Part shown: piece by piece, positions 1-6,929 of the stretch
Numbering within the stretch: the stretch's first letter is position 1
Layout of the letters: each line of letters begins with the position of its first letter
Source of the DNA: Kiritimatiellia bacterium
Lineage (GTDB): Bacteria > Verrucomicrobiota > Kiritimatiellia > RFP12 > UBA1067
Assembly: GCA_017999015.1 (NCBI GenBank)
Contig: JAGOBZ010000143.1
Location: 1 to 7,724 of the forward strand
Length of the DNA stretch: 7,724 nt
Reading direction: 5' to 3'
Program-made: the position numbers and the translations under genes
Notes under the pieces: model-generated
Database searches by the model: none
Told to the model about the DNA's origin: nothing
Seen by the model: only the letters and a program-made list of their open reading frames with translations

Positions 1-1331
1 ACAGCGGGTATGGCGATTATGCCCACACCGGCAACCCGACGATTCAAACGCCGCAAATCTCGAAGCTCGCGCGGGACGGAGTTTCCTTCACACAATTTTA
101 TGTGGCCTCCCCCGCATGTTCCGCTTCGCGCTACGCGCTGATGACGGGACGCCATCCCGCTCGTTCCGGATTGGGCTCATGGGTCATCGGGCCGAACGCG
201 CGGCGTTATCTGCATCCCGACGAGGTGACCTTGGCGGAAGGGCTGAGGCAGCGCGGATACAAAACGGGGCTTTTCGGAAAATGGCACTTGGGCACGCCGA
301 ATGAACAGAACGGGTTTACACCTCAAGCCTTGCCGCTTGCGCACGGCTTTGACGTTTGGCTGGGCACGAATGTGTCCCACGATTACCCTGAGGCTATGCT
401 GCTGGAATCGGACCCCAAAGGCAACACCCCCGTACGCGGGTATTCGCGTCTGGCCGATGCGCTGCCATTCAATCCCCCGCTCTGTGCGTCGTTAACCGGC
501 CGATATGTCGATGCGGCCATCGCGTTCATCAAAAAAAACCGCGAAACGCCATTCTTTGCGTACATCGCGTTCAACATGCCGCACTTGGGCATTCATGCGA
601 GCGAACGGTTCCGCGGCCGGTCGCGGCGCGGTTTGCTTGGCGATGTCATGGAAGAGATCGACGATGGCGTCGGCCGCATTCGGGAAGCTCTGGAGGCTGC
701 CGGCCTCAGCCGGAACACCCTGATTATTTTTTCCTCGGACAACGGGCCCTGGATCCGTTTCCAGGAAACGGCGCATCATCCCCGGTACGGGGAAGCCCGG
801 ATGCATGTCGGCTACGCGCTGCCTTTTCGTGACGGAAAAGGTTCCAGTTGGGAAGGCGGTTTCCGCGTGCCGGGAATTTTCTGCTGGCCGGGGACGATTT
901 CTTCCAACACCGTCAGGCAGGAACCTGCCAGCACCCTGGATGTGCTGCCCACCGTGTTCGCGTTGGCCGGCGTGCCCTTGCCCGCCGACCGGAGCCTTGA
1001 CGGGCGCGACATCCGGTCGTATCTGATGCCTGCCGAACAGCCCGGACGCGCCGTCCAGCCCTTCACCTTTTTTTATGCCGCAGCCGACAACACCCCCTTT
1101 GCCGTCCGGATGGGCCCATGGAAAATGCTGACCCGGATTTTTTCGCAGACAAAGGAAACGCATGGCTTCAGCGCGTCACGCGAGAACCCGCTGCTGTTTC
1201 AAGTGGAACAGGATATCGGCGAACGCATCAATCGTGCAGATGAACAGCCCGGAATCATCAACGACATGAAACACCAACTGACAACGTTCGAGTCGCGTCT
1301 GAGCCAAGAGGGATCTTTCTGGAAAGAATGA
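1..1331 (+). CDS. Arylsulfatase-type (formylglycine) sulfatase, 5'-truncated by the window
   Basis: This enzyme hydrolyses sulfate esters, probably on a sulfated glycan or aryl/sugar substrate. Such proteins are usually exported, but the N-terminus and any signal peptide lie outside the window. The frame is open to the left edge. The first complete codon is at 3, and the visible protein begins SGYGD, the end of the family's N-terminal metal-binding stretch (D-D-x-G-Y-G-D). A GTG at 102 is internal, not a start. The signature CSASR (Cys codon 117-119, Arg codon 129-131) fits C-x-P/A-x-R, in which Cys becomes formylglycine. Also visible are GKWHLG (Lys codon 279-281, His codon 285-287), the MPH histidine (codon 582-584), SSDNG with its metal-binding Asp and Asn (codons 738-743), and GKGSSWEGG (Lys codon 837-839). 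About 442 residues are visible, so perhaps 30-50 are missing. The substrate cannot be read from sequence. No dedicated sulfatase-maturating enzyme gene is in the window. Family assignment is near certain. Confidence 0.95.
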   Translation, partial: SGYGDYAHTGNPTIQTPQISKLARDGVSFTQFYVASPACSASRYALMTGRHPARSGLGSWVIGPNARRYLHPDEVTLAEGLRQRGYKTGLFGKWHLGTPNEQNGFTPQALPLAHGFDVWLGTNVSHDYPEAMLLESDPKGNTPVRGYSRLADALPFNPPLCASLTGRYVDAAIAFIKKNRETPFFAYIAFNMPHLGIHASERFRGRSRRGLLGDVMEEIDDGVGRIREALEAAGLSRNTLIIFSSDNGPWIRFQETAHHPRYGEARMHVGYALPFRDGKGSSWEGGFRVPGIFCWPGTISSNTVRQEPASTLDVLPTVFALAGVPLPADRSLDGRDIRSYLMPAEQPGRAVQPFTFFYAAADNTPFAVRMGPWKMLTRIFSQTKETHGFSASRENPLLFQVEQDIGERINRADEQPGIINDMKHQLTTFESRLSQEGSFWKE

Positions 1332-1354
1332 CAGACGCCTGCAACCGGACAGCG

Positions 1355-1371
1355 GTCCGCGCAACGCGGGC
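1355..1371 (+). other. Short GC hairpin after the sulfatase stop
   Basis: Two 7-base arms (GTCCGCG and CGCGGGC) pair around a CAA loop, with one G-U pair. The hairpin lies 23 bases after the sulfatase stop codon. No T-run follows, so this is not a standard intrinsic terminator. It could weakly stabilise the 3' end of the sulfatase mRNA, or it may simply be chance in GC-rich DNA. Confidence 0.25.
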
Positions 1372-1465
1372 AAGGTGCCGCAGGTTGGCCGTCAGCGATC
1401 CCTCTGGCGAGATCACGCACTCGACTACCAAGATCATGCAATAGAAGAGGGAACCCGCCTGTGTT

Positions 1466-1478
1466 ACATTCTGAATGT
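1466..1478 (+). promoter_or_regulatory. 13-base interrupted palindrome, possible operator of the oxidoreductase/URO-D pair
   Basis: ACATTC and GAATGT are perfect inverted repeats separated by a single T. The site lies 65 bases upstream of the oxidoreductase ATG, in the only sizeable non-coding gap of the catabolic module. A one-base spacer is too short for an RNA loop over the full stem, so a dimeric DNA-binding regulator is the more natural reading. I could not identify convincing -35/-10 elements near it, and no regulator gene is in the window. The site is seen directly; the function is inferred. Confidence 0.35.
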
Positions 1479-1531
1479 CTTCTGTTGTAAGCGGTTGGAC
1501 AGAGGCTGGCCTTTCGAATCGCTTTAAGCGT

Positions 1532-1537
1532 AAGGAG
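1532..1537 (+). promoter_or_regulatory. Ribosome binding site fixing the oxidoreductase start
   Basis: AAGGAG lies six bases before the ATG at 1544. It settles the start in favour of this ATG over an in-frame ATG at 1475. The ATG at 1475 sits inside the palindrome, has no Shine-Dalgarno sequence, and would put 23 extra residues before a twin-arginine signal that otherwise begins at residue 3. Confidence 0.85.
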
Positions 1538-1543
1538 AAAATC

Positions 1544-2941
1544 ATGACACGCAGAGAGATGATAAGAACCGGGGCGGCGGGGGTGTGGGCGGCGGCGTTT
1601 CCGTCGATCATCCCGGCGCGGGTGTTGGGGCAGGTGGCACCGAGCAAGACGATCCAGGTGGGACAGATCGGTTTCGGGCGGATCGCCAAAGGCATGGATG
1701 TGCCGGGAATCCTGACATGCGGCGGCGTGCGGATTATCGCGGTTTCCGACCTAGACACGCGGCGGATGGCGCTGGGCAAAGCGTATCTGGATCAGCATTA
1801 CGCCAACAAGGGCACATCCGTCGAAGTGGGGCTGCACCAGGATTATCATGAGCTGCTGGCGCGCAAAGACATCGACGCGGTGTCCATCTCGACGCCTGAC
1901 CACTGGCACAGCCAGCCAGCCGTGGAAGCGGCGTTCGCGGGCAAGGACGTCTACATGCAAAAGCCCGCCTCGCTGACCATCGCCGAGGGGCGGCTCTTCA
2001 GCGACGCGGTCCGCCAGAACCGGCGCGTCTTTCTGCTCGGCTCGCAGCAGCGCTCCTCGTCGCAGTTTCACCGCGCCTGCGAGCTGGTGCGCAACGGCCG
2101 CCTCGGCAAGATCACCGCCATCGAGATCGGCCTGCCCGGCGATCCGGGCGGCGGCCGGACCGAGGCGATGCCGGTGCCGGCGAACTTGAATTACGACATG
2201 TGGCTGGGCGCCACGCCGCAGGCGCCTTACACCGAAGACCGCGTCCACAAGCAGGACGACCCGAAGCTCACCTCGCGTCCGGGCTGGCTGCGCTGCGAAC
2301 AGTTCGGCGCGGGCATGATCACGGGCTGGGGCTCGCACCACCTCGACATCGCGCACTGGGCGATGGGCTGGGAGGCGACCGGGCCGGTGGCGATCGAAGG
2401 CAAAGGCGTCTTCCATACCGGCGGGCTGTGGGACGTGCATGGCGACTACGATGTGACGCTGACCTACGCCGACGGCACGCCGATGCGCGTCTGGAACAAG
2501 TTCCCGAACGGCGTGCGCTTCATCGGCGAGAAGGGCTGGATCTTCGTGAGCCGCGGATCGGAGAAGGTGACCTCGTCCGATCCGGATTCACCGGGCCGCA
2601 TCTTGAAGCCGCTCGACGCGAGCGACCCGAAGCTGCTGGAGGGCGAGATCGGCAAGGACGGCGTGAAGCTTTACCGCCACCGCGGCCAACATCATCAGAA
2701 CTGGATCGACTGCATCCGCTCGCGCGCCGAGACACTGGTGCCGGCCGAGACCGCACACCGCTCGTGCAGCGCCTGCCTGCTGGCGCACATCGGCATGAAG
2801 CTGGGACGCAAACTGGCATGGGACCCCAAAGCCGAACGTTTCGTGAACGATGACGCGGCAAACGCTATGCTGGCCCGCGCGGAGCGCGCGCCGTACGGCA
2901 CGCGCCGGGCGTTCGAGCGGCTTTCCGGCAAGTTGTCGTGA
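1544..2941 (+). CDS. Tat-signal Gfo/Idh/MocA-family oxidoreductase
   Basis: A 465-residue NAD(P)-dependent sugar or polyol dehydrogenase-type protein of the Gfo/Idh/MocA family. Residues 2-29 look like a twin-arginine signal (TRREM, then a moderately hydrophobic Ala-rich stretch to about P24), predicting export in folded form with its cofactor. The Rossmann domain follows: GFGRIA at 43-48 (G-x-G-x-x-A), an acidic end of strand 2 near D69-D71, and TPDHWH at 117-122. The usual E-K-P is QKP at 139-141, keeping the presumed catalytic Lys140. The C-terminal domain has LNYDMWLG at 215-222, SHHLDIAHW at 264-272 carrying the substrate-site His and Asp, and HHQNWIDCIRSR at 383-394, all typical of PVC members. 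The downstream URO-D-like gene follows after 27 bases, so the two are probably co-transcribed. The substrate is unknown. Some Gfo/Idh-fold proteins are NAD-dependent glycosidases, which is an alternative to a dehydrogenase. Confidence 0.93.
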   Translation: MTRREMIRTGAAGVWAAAFPSIIPARVLGQVAPSKTIQVGQIGFGRIAKGMDVPGILTCGGVRIIAVSDLDTRRMALGKAYLDQHYANKGTSVEVGLHQDYHELLARKDIDAVSISTPDHWHSQPAVEAAFAGKDVYMQKPASLTIAEGRLFSDAVRQNRRVFLLGSQQRSSSQFHRACELVRNGRLGKITAIEIGLPGDPGGGRTEAMPVPANLNYDMWLGATPQAPYTEDRVHKQDDPKLTSRPGWLRCEQFGAGMITGWGSHHLDIAHWAMGWEATGPVAIEGKGVFHTGGLWDVHGDYDVTLTYADGTPMRVWNKFPNGVRFIGEKGWIFVSRGSEKVTSSDPDSPGRILKPLDASDPKLLEGEIGKDGVKLYRHRGQHHQNWIDCIRSRAETLVPAETAHRSCSACLLAHIGMKLGRKLAWDPKAERFVNDDAANAMLARAERAPYGTRRAFERLSGKLS

Positions 2942-2968
2942 GCGTCATGGGGCAATAAGGAGCGACAC

Positions 2969-4018
2969 ATGACTCAGCTTCAGTGGGAAGCGCTGGTGGC
3001 GGTGGTGCGCGGGGCGCGGCTCGACCGGCCGCTGTGCGGCTTCATCGCGGACAGCCCCTGGCTGCCGGGGTGGAGCGGCCAAGCGACGATCCTCGATTAT
3101 TACGGTTCCGAACAGGTCTGGCTGGAAACCAACCTGAAGGCGATCCGTTGCTTTCCGGAGGCGCTGTTCCTGCCGGGGTTCTGGGCGGAATACGGGATGT
3201 GCACCGAACCGTCCGCGTTCGGCACCCGCCTGATCTGGCACGAGAACGAATTGCCCTTCGCGGAGCCGATCGCGCACGGCAGCGAGTCGGCACCGGTGCT
3301 GGAAAAGCCCGACCCGCGCACGGCGGGCCTGCTGCCGTTCGTGCTGCGCCGGCTGGTGCGGGCGCGTCCCGCGATCGAGGCCGAGGGCCATGCGATCCGC
3401 TTCGCGGTGGCGCGCGGGCCGCTGAACATTGCCTCGTTCCTGATGGGCACCACCGAGTTCCTGATGGCCATGCAGCTCGATCCCGCGGGGACACACGCCA
3501 TGCTGGACACGATCACGGCGTTCCTCGAGGAGTGGATCAAGCTGCAGGCTGCGGCGATCCCGACGATCCGCGGGGTGATGCTGCTCGACGACATCGTGGG
3601 GTTCATCGGCCCGGACGACGTGGCCGCGTTCGCGACGCCGTATCTCAAGCGGGCCTTCGGGGCCATCGACAGCGACATCCGCCTGTTCCATAACGATGCC
3701 AACGGCTTGAGCTGCGCGCCGCAACTGAGCGCGGCCGGGGTGAATCTCTTCAACTTCGGCTTTGCGCACACCTTCGCTGAAATCCGTTCGCTGGCAGGAC
3801 CTGAGGTGGCGCTGCTGGGCAACATCCCGCCGCGCGACGTCCTCGCGTCAGGCACGCCAGAGCGGGTGCGAGAGCATGTCGCGGCGATGAAGGCGGCGCT
3901 GGCGAACAATGACACGCGCGTGATATTCTCCTGCGGCGGGGGCCTGCCGCCGGGCGTGCCGACCGCGAACCTGCGCGCCTTTCTCGACGAAGCCGCGCGG
4001 CCAGGATTGCCAGAGTAG
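2969..4018 (+). CDS. Uroporphyrinogen-decarboxylase-fold protein (URO-D/MtaA-like), function unknown
   Basis: A 349-residue single-domain protein, close to the usual 340-370 for the URO-D superfamily. It has no signal peptide, so it is probably cytoplasmic. Family marks seen: FWAEYGMCTEPSAFG at 71-85, a TEFL-like segment at 162-165, LLDDIVGFIG at 205-214 with paired Asp207-Asp208, FHNDANG at 240-246, and SCGGGLPPG at 321-329 followed by NLRAF. The R-Q-A-G-R motif of true HemE is absent, so haem synthesis is unlikely. Corrinoid methyltransferases of this fold (MtaA, CmuA) bind zinc through H-x-C and a later Cys. Here these positions read H241-N-D243 and, by my alignment, Gly324, with the only nearby Cys shifted to 322. 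Demethylation therefore cannot be assumed. The start has AAGGAG at 2957-2962, six bases from the ATG. The gene sits 27 bases after the oxidoreductase, which suggests a shared substrate or pathway. Confidence 0.85.
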   Translation: MTQLQWEALVAVVRGARLDRPLCGFIADSPWLPGWSGQATILDYYGSEQVWLETNLKAIRCFPEALFLPGFWAEYGMCTEPSAFGTRLIWHENELPFAEPIAHGSESAPVLEKPDPRTAGLLPFVLRRLVRARPAIEAEGHAIRFAVARGPLNIASFLMGTTEFLMAMQLDPAGTHAMLDTITAFLEEWIKLQAAAIPTIRGVMLLDDIVGFIGPDDVAAFATPYLKRAFGAIDSDIRLFHNDANGLSCAPQLSAAGVNLFNFGFAHTFAEIRSLAGPEVALLGNIPPRDVLASGTPERVREHVAAMKAALANNDTRVIFSCGGGLPPGVPTANLRAFLDEAARPGLPE

Positions 4019-4058
4019 AGAAATACTGGAAGAGCATTTCGGCCGCGTCGGGATTAGC

Positions 4059-4068
4059 CCTCATGAGG
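4059..4068 (+). promoter_or_regulatory. 10-base perfect palindrome overlapping the addB-like Shine-Dalgarno sequence
   Basis: CCTCATGAGG is fully self-complementary, and its right half contributes to the GAGGA Shine-Dalgarno sequence (4065-4069) that lies seven bases before the ATG at 4077. A hairpin could form only three pairs around CATG, so strong translational masking is unlikely. It may be a protein-binding site or chance. It is the only structure I see in the 58-base gap before the repair genes; there is no T-tract terminator or clear promoter there. Confidence 0.2.
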
Positions 4069-4076
4069 ACAACATC

Positions 4077-6929
4077 ATGCCTGTAACACGGACATTTATC
4101 GGCTGGGATCGGCCGCTTTACGAAACCGTGCCGGCCTTTTTGCTGGCGCAGGCAGACGGTGTCCTGCTGGATATGCGGCGCACTGTCGTGGTCGTGCCTA
4201 CACGCCAATCGAGCTGGCGGCTGCGCGCCGCGCTGCCGCTGGCCGCGGACGCGCGGGGCGTCGCCTGCATCGGGCCTGAAATCGTCACGCCGCCGGTTCT
4301 GCTGTCTCCGCCGCAACAGGCCGGCGTAGCATCGGGTTTTCAGAGTCTGCTCGCCTGGACGGCCGTGCTCAAAGCGGCCCGGGCGGACGAGTTCCGCGCC
4401 TTTCTCGGCGCCGGCGACAAGCGGCCCGCCACGACTGCGTGGGCGATGCAGATCGCCCGCCAGCTTCAGCGCCTGCGGCAGGAACTGGCGGACGGCGACC
4501 TTACGCTGGCGGACGTTGCGGACCGGGGTGATGAGATCGAAGAGGCCGACCGATGGACTGACATGAAGACGCTCGAAAGCCGTTATCTGCACCAGTTGGC
4601 GGCTCGGGGCGTGCAAGACGCAGTCGCCGCAAAGCTCGACCATGTGCGTGACGGCGCGCGGCCGGCGGAAGTCGCGCGCATCGTCGTAGCCGCCGTACCG
4701 GATCCTCCCCGGCTGCTCGAAAAGCTGCTGGCGCGTTGGGCGGATGCCGGGGTCGCGGTGGACCTCCTCGTGGCGGCCCCCGAAAGCGAGGCTGCGGCTT
4801 TCGACCGTTGGGGACGTCCTGTGCCGGACTCATGGGCCAACCGGCACATCGCGTTGAACGATGAGGATCTGTGGCTGGAAGCCACGCCCGCCGACCAGGC
4901 CGGGCGCATCGCCCGGGCGGTCGCGGAGGCCCTGAAGACGCAGCCCCGCCCCGCCGCGTCACGGCCGCAACTTGCCATCGGCGTCCCCGACCGCGAAACC
5001 GTCGCGCCGCTGCAGCGCGCGCTGGCGGACCTCGGGTTGCCCGCTTTCGATCCCCAGAACCAGCCCTTCTCGCAAACCCCGCTTGCCCGGCTTGTTCATG
5101 CGCTGCTCGCCCTGCGCGATTCCGACGGCTATGCCGAGGTCGCCGCCCTCTTTCGCCACCCGGACGTCCTGAGCGCGCTCGGCAACGGCGCCGGCGCATT
5201 GCGTGAACTTGACGCGTTTCAGGCGGAGTACCTGCCGGTCACGCTGGACGACCTTCGCGATCGGGAAGCCGCAGACCCTGATCACAGACCGCCCGCTGTG
5301 CCGCTGGCCGCCGTGGCGCAGGTGCGGGCGTGGAGAGCGCGGCTGTTGCAGGACGATCTTGCCACAGCACTGCGCGAGGTGCTGCAACAGATTTACAAGA
5401 CACGCCTGCTCGAATCCGCCAGTCGGACCGACGCGGCCTTCCAGCAGGCCGTCACTGTCTTTGACGACTGCCTGCGCGAATGGGAGGCAGCCGGATCCGA
5501 CGGACAGGACGGCAGGGAGGGTGCCGATATCTTGCTCGCCCGGTTGCGCGAGAGCAGCATCAAGCCCGAGCGCCAGGGCGAACCGCTCGACCTCGAAGGG
5601 TGGCTGGAACTGGCGTGGAACCCGGCGCCGCTGCTCTTTGTGGCCGGCATGAACGAAGGCTTCGTGCCCGACGGCCACGTGGGTGACCTCTTCCTTCCGG
5701 ACGCGCTGCGGACCCGTCTCGGACTGCGCGACGACCGCCTGCGCGTGGCGCGCGACGCATACGTGCTGGCGGCCCTGCTCGCGCAGCGCCGCAGCGGGGG
5801 ACGCATCATCCTGATCGTCGGCAAGACCTCCACCGCCGGCGATCCGCTGCGCCCCTCGCGCCTGCTCTTCCGGTGTCCCGACAGCGAACTGGTGGCGCGC
5901 GCGAAAAAACTTTTCCGGGAGACGCCGCCTCCGGGCTCAGCATCGGCCTTCACGGTCGGTTTCAAACTCGACCCGGGGCTCGTGCCTTCCGACTGCCTCA
6001 ACCAGAAGCGGCGGCAGGCATTGAGCCCGACGCTGTTCCGCGACTACCTGGAAAGTCCGCTTCTGTTCTATTTGAAGCACGTGCTCGACATGGAGGCGCA
6101 GAGCGATCGCGAGCGCGAACCGGACGCCCTGGCCTTCGGTATCCTGGTCCACGCCGTCCTCGACGAAATGGCGGCAGACCGCGACCTGTGGGCGTGCGCC
6201 GATGCGGACCGGCTGGGGCGCTGGCTGGACGGGAGGCTGCGGGCGCTGGCACACGCGCGCTATGGCGCACGACCCTGGCTTGGCGTCGAACTGGCCGTTC
6301 ACAGTGCCGCGCAGCGGCTCAAGGCGTTCGCGCAAAAACAAGTCGCGTGGCACGCTGACGGCTGGGAGATCGTCGAGCACGAAGACAAGAAAGGCCGGCG
6401 CATCGTGATCGACGGCGTCACCATCCGCGGCCGGATCGACCGCATTGACAGAAAGATTGAAGACGGGCGAGCCGTTTACTGTGTGCTCGACTACAAGACT
6501 ACGGACACGGCGAAGAGGCCGGCGGAGGCGCACATGAGTCCGTCCTTCGGCGACAACGAGTTTTTAGAGGCGGCCCGGATACCCAAGGGACTTGTCCCAA
6601 ACAGTAAAAACGACAAACGTTGGGCCGACCTGCAATTGCCGCTCTACCGCGAGTTTGTGAAGACAGCGTGCGAAGGCGAGATCCGGCTCGGCTACATCTC
6701 GCTGCCGAGCGCATTGGGGGACATCGCGTTCAACCTGTGGGACGCTTACACGGATGCGCTGCATGCCTCCGCCATGGTCTGCGCCCACGCCGTTGTCGAG
6801 AGCGTCAAGGCGGGCGAGTTCCAGCAGGCGGGACGCCCCCGGTTTGAGGGCGACTTCAGAGGCGTACTGCTCGGCGATGCCGCGAAAACCATCGAGCCGC
6901 CCCCAAACCCCTGGAGGGCCGATCCGTGA
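4077..6929 (+). CDS. addB: AddB-like subunit of an AddAB-type helicase-nuclease (RecB-family PD-(D/E)XK nuclease)
   Basis: A 950-residue protein predicted to process double-strand DNA ends for recombination together with the AddA-like product of the next gene. The N-terminal part reads VVVPTRQSSWRLR near 38-50 in place of a Walker A motif, so ATP hydrolysis is not expected, as in RecC, RexB and alphaproteobacterial AddB. LLFVAGMNEGFVP at 519-531, followed by LGL and RVARDAYVLAALL, is the conserved inactivated-helicase core. The C-terminal nuclease has the full RecB-family set: His692 (GILVH), Asp788 (RGRIDRID), Asp805 and Lys807 (DYKT), and Gln853/Tyr857 (LQLPLY). The cysteines that hold the 4Fe-4S cluster in many AddB proteins are absent: the first site is Ser660 (ESPLLFY), and the last 45 residues contain no Cys. 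The length is slightly below the usual 1000-1160. The stop overlaps the next start by four bases. Fold and partner are secure. The name addB is by architecture and context. Confidence 0.85.
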   Translation: MPVTRTFIGWDRPLYETVPAFLLAQADGVLLDMRRTVVVVPTRQSSWRLRAALPLAADARGVACIGPEIVTPPVLLSPPQQAGVASGFQSLLAWTAVLKAARADEFRAFLGAGDKRPATTAWAMQIARQLQRLRQELADGDLTLADVADRGDEIEEADRWTDMKTLESRYLHQLAARGVQDAVAAKLDHVRDGARPAEVARIVVAAVPDPPRLLEKLLARWADAGVAVDLLVAAPESEAAAFDRWGRPVPDSWANRHIALNDEDLWLEATPADQAGRIARAVAEALKTQPRPAASRPQLAIGVPDRETVAPLQRALADLGLPAFDPQNQPFSQTPLARLVHALLALRDSDGYAEVAALFRHPDVLSALGNGAGALRELDAFQAEYLPVTLDDLRDREAADPDHRPPAVPLAAVAQVRAWRARLLQDDLATALREVLQQIYKTRLLESASRTDAAFQQAVTVFDDCLREWEAAGSDGQDGREGADILLARLRESSIKPERQGEPLDLEGWLELAWNPAPLLFVAGMNEGFVPDGHVGDLFLPDALRTRLGLRDDRLRVARDAYVLAALLAQRRSGGRIILIVGKTSTAGDPLRPSRLLFRCPDSELVARAKKLFRETPPPGSASAFTVGFKLDPGLVPSDCLNQKRRQALSPTLFRDYLESPLLFYLKHVLDMEAQSDREREPDALAFGILVHAVLDEMAADRDLWACADADRLGRWLDGRLRALAHARYGARPWLGVELAVHSAAQRLKAFAQKQVAWHADGWEIVEHEDKKGRRIVIDGVTIRGRIDRIDRKIEDGRAVYCVLDYKTTDTAKRPAEAHMSPSFGDNEFLEAARIPKGLVPNSKNDKRWADLQLPLYREFVKTACEGEIRLGYISLPSALGDIAFNLWDAYTDALHASAMVCAHAVVESVKAGEFQQAGRPRFEGDFRGVLLGDAAKTIEPPPNPWRADP
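6913..6918 (+). promoter_or_regulatory. Ribosome binding site inside the end of addB for the addA-like GTG start
   Basis: GGAGGG lies seven bases before the GTG at 6926, within the last codons of the addB-like gene. Together with the GTGA overlap (GTG at 6926-6928, TGA at 6927-6929) it supports this start and suggests translational coupling, which would keep the two subunits in balance. Confidence 0.75.

Noticed and set aside
102..104. GTG at 102 as the sulfatase start
   Set aside because: The frame upstream encodes conserved sulfatase sequence (GYGD, GNP, TP, FTQFY), so the true start lies outside the window.
531..539. A-rich slippery-looking site (eight A then C) in the sulfatase
   Set aside because: It fits a -1 slip heptamer in frame, but the conserved sulfatase continues undisturbed in the zero frame and no useful product lies in the shifted frame.
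1484..1530. Possible sigma-70 promoter (TGGACA near 1496 with TTTAAG near 1523)
   Set aside because: The spacing of about 21 bases is too long and the -10 match is weak.
1475..1543. In-frame 23-codon N-terminal extension of the oxidoreductase from the ATG at 1475
   Set aside because: It lacks a Shine-Dalgarno sequence and would bury the twin-arginine signal; the ATG at 1544 has AAGGAG at ideal spacing.
1751..2440. 229-codon - strand frame opposite the oxidoreductase
   Set aside because: Antisense shadow of a gene with clear Rossmann and Gfo/Idh motifs, with no recognisable protein features.
2945..3769. 274-codon - strand frame opposite the URO-D-like gene
   Set aside because: Arg/Gly/Pro/His-rich composition with no family motif; a mirror of codon bias in the + strand gene.
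4063..4086. Seven-codon open frame overlapping the addB-like start, as a possible leader peptide
   Set aside because: It has no ribosome site and no attenuator-like structure follows; most likely chance.
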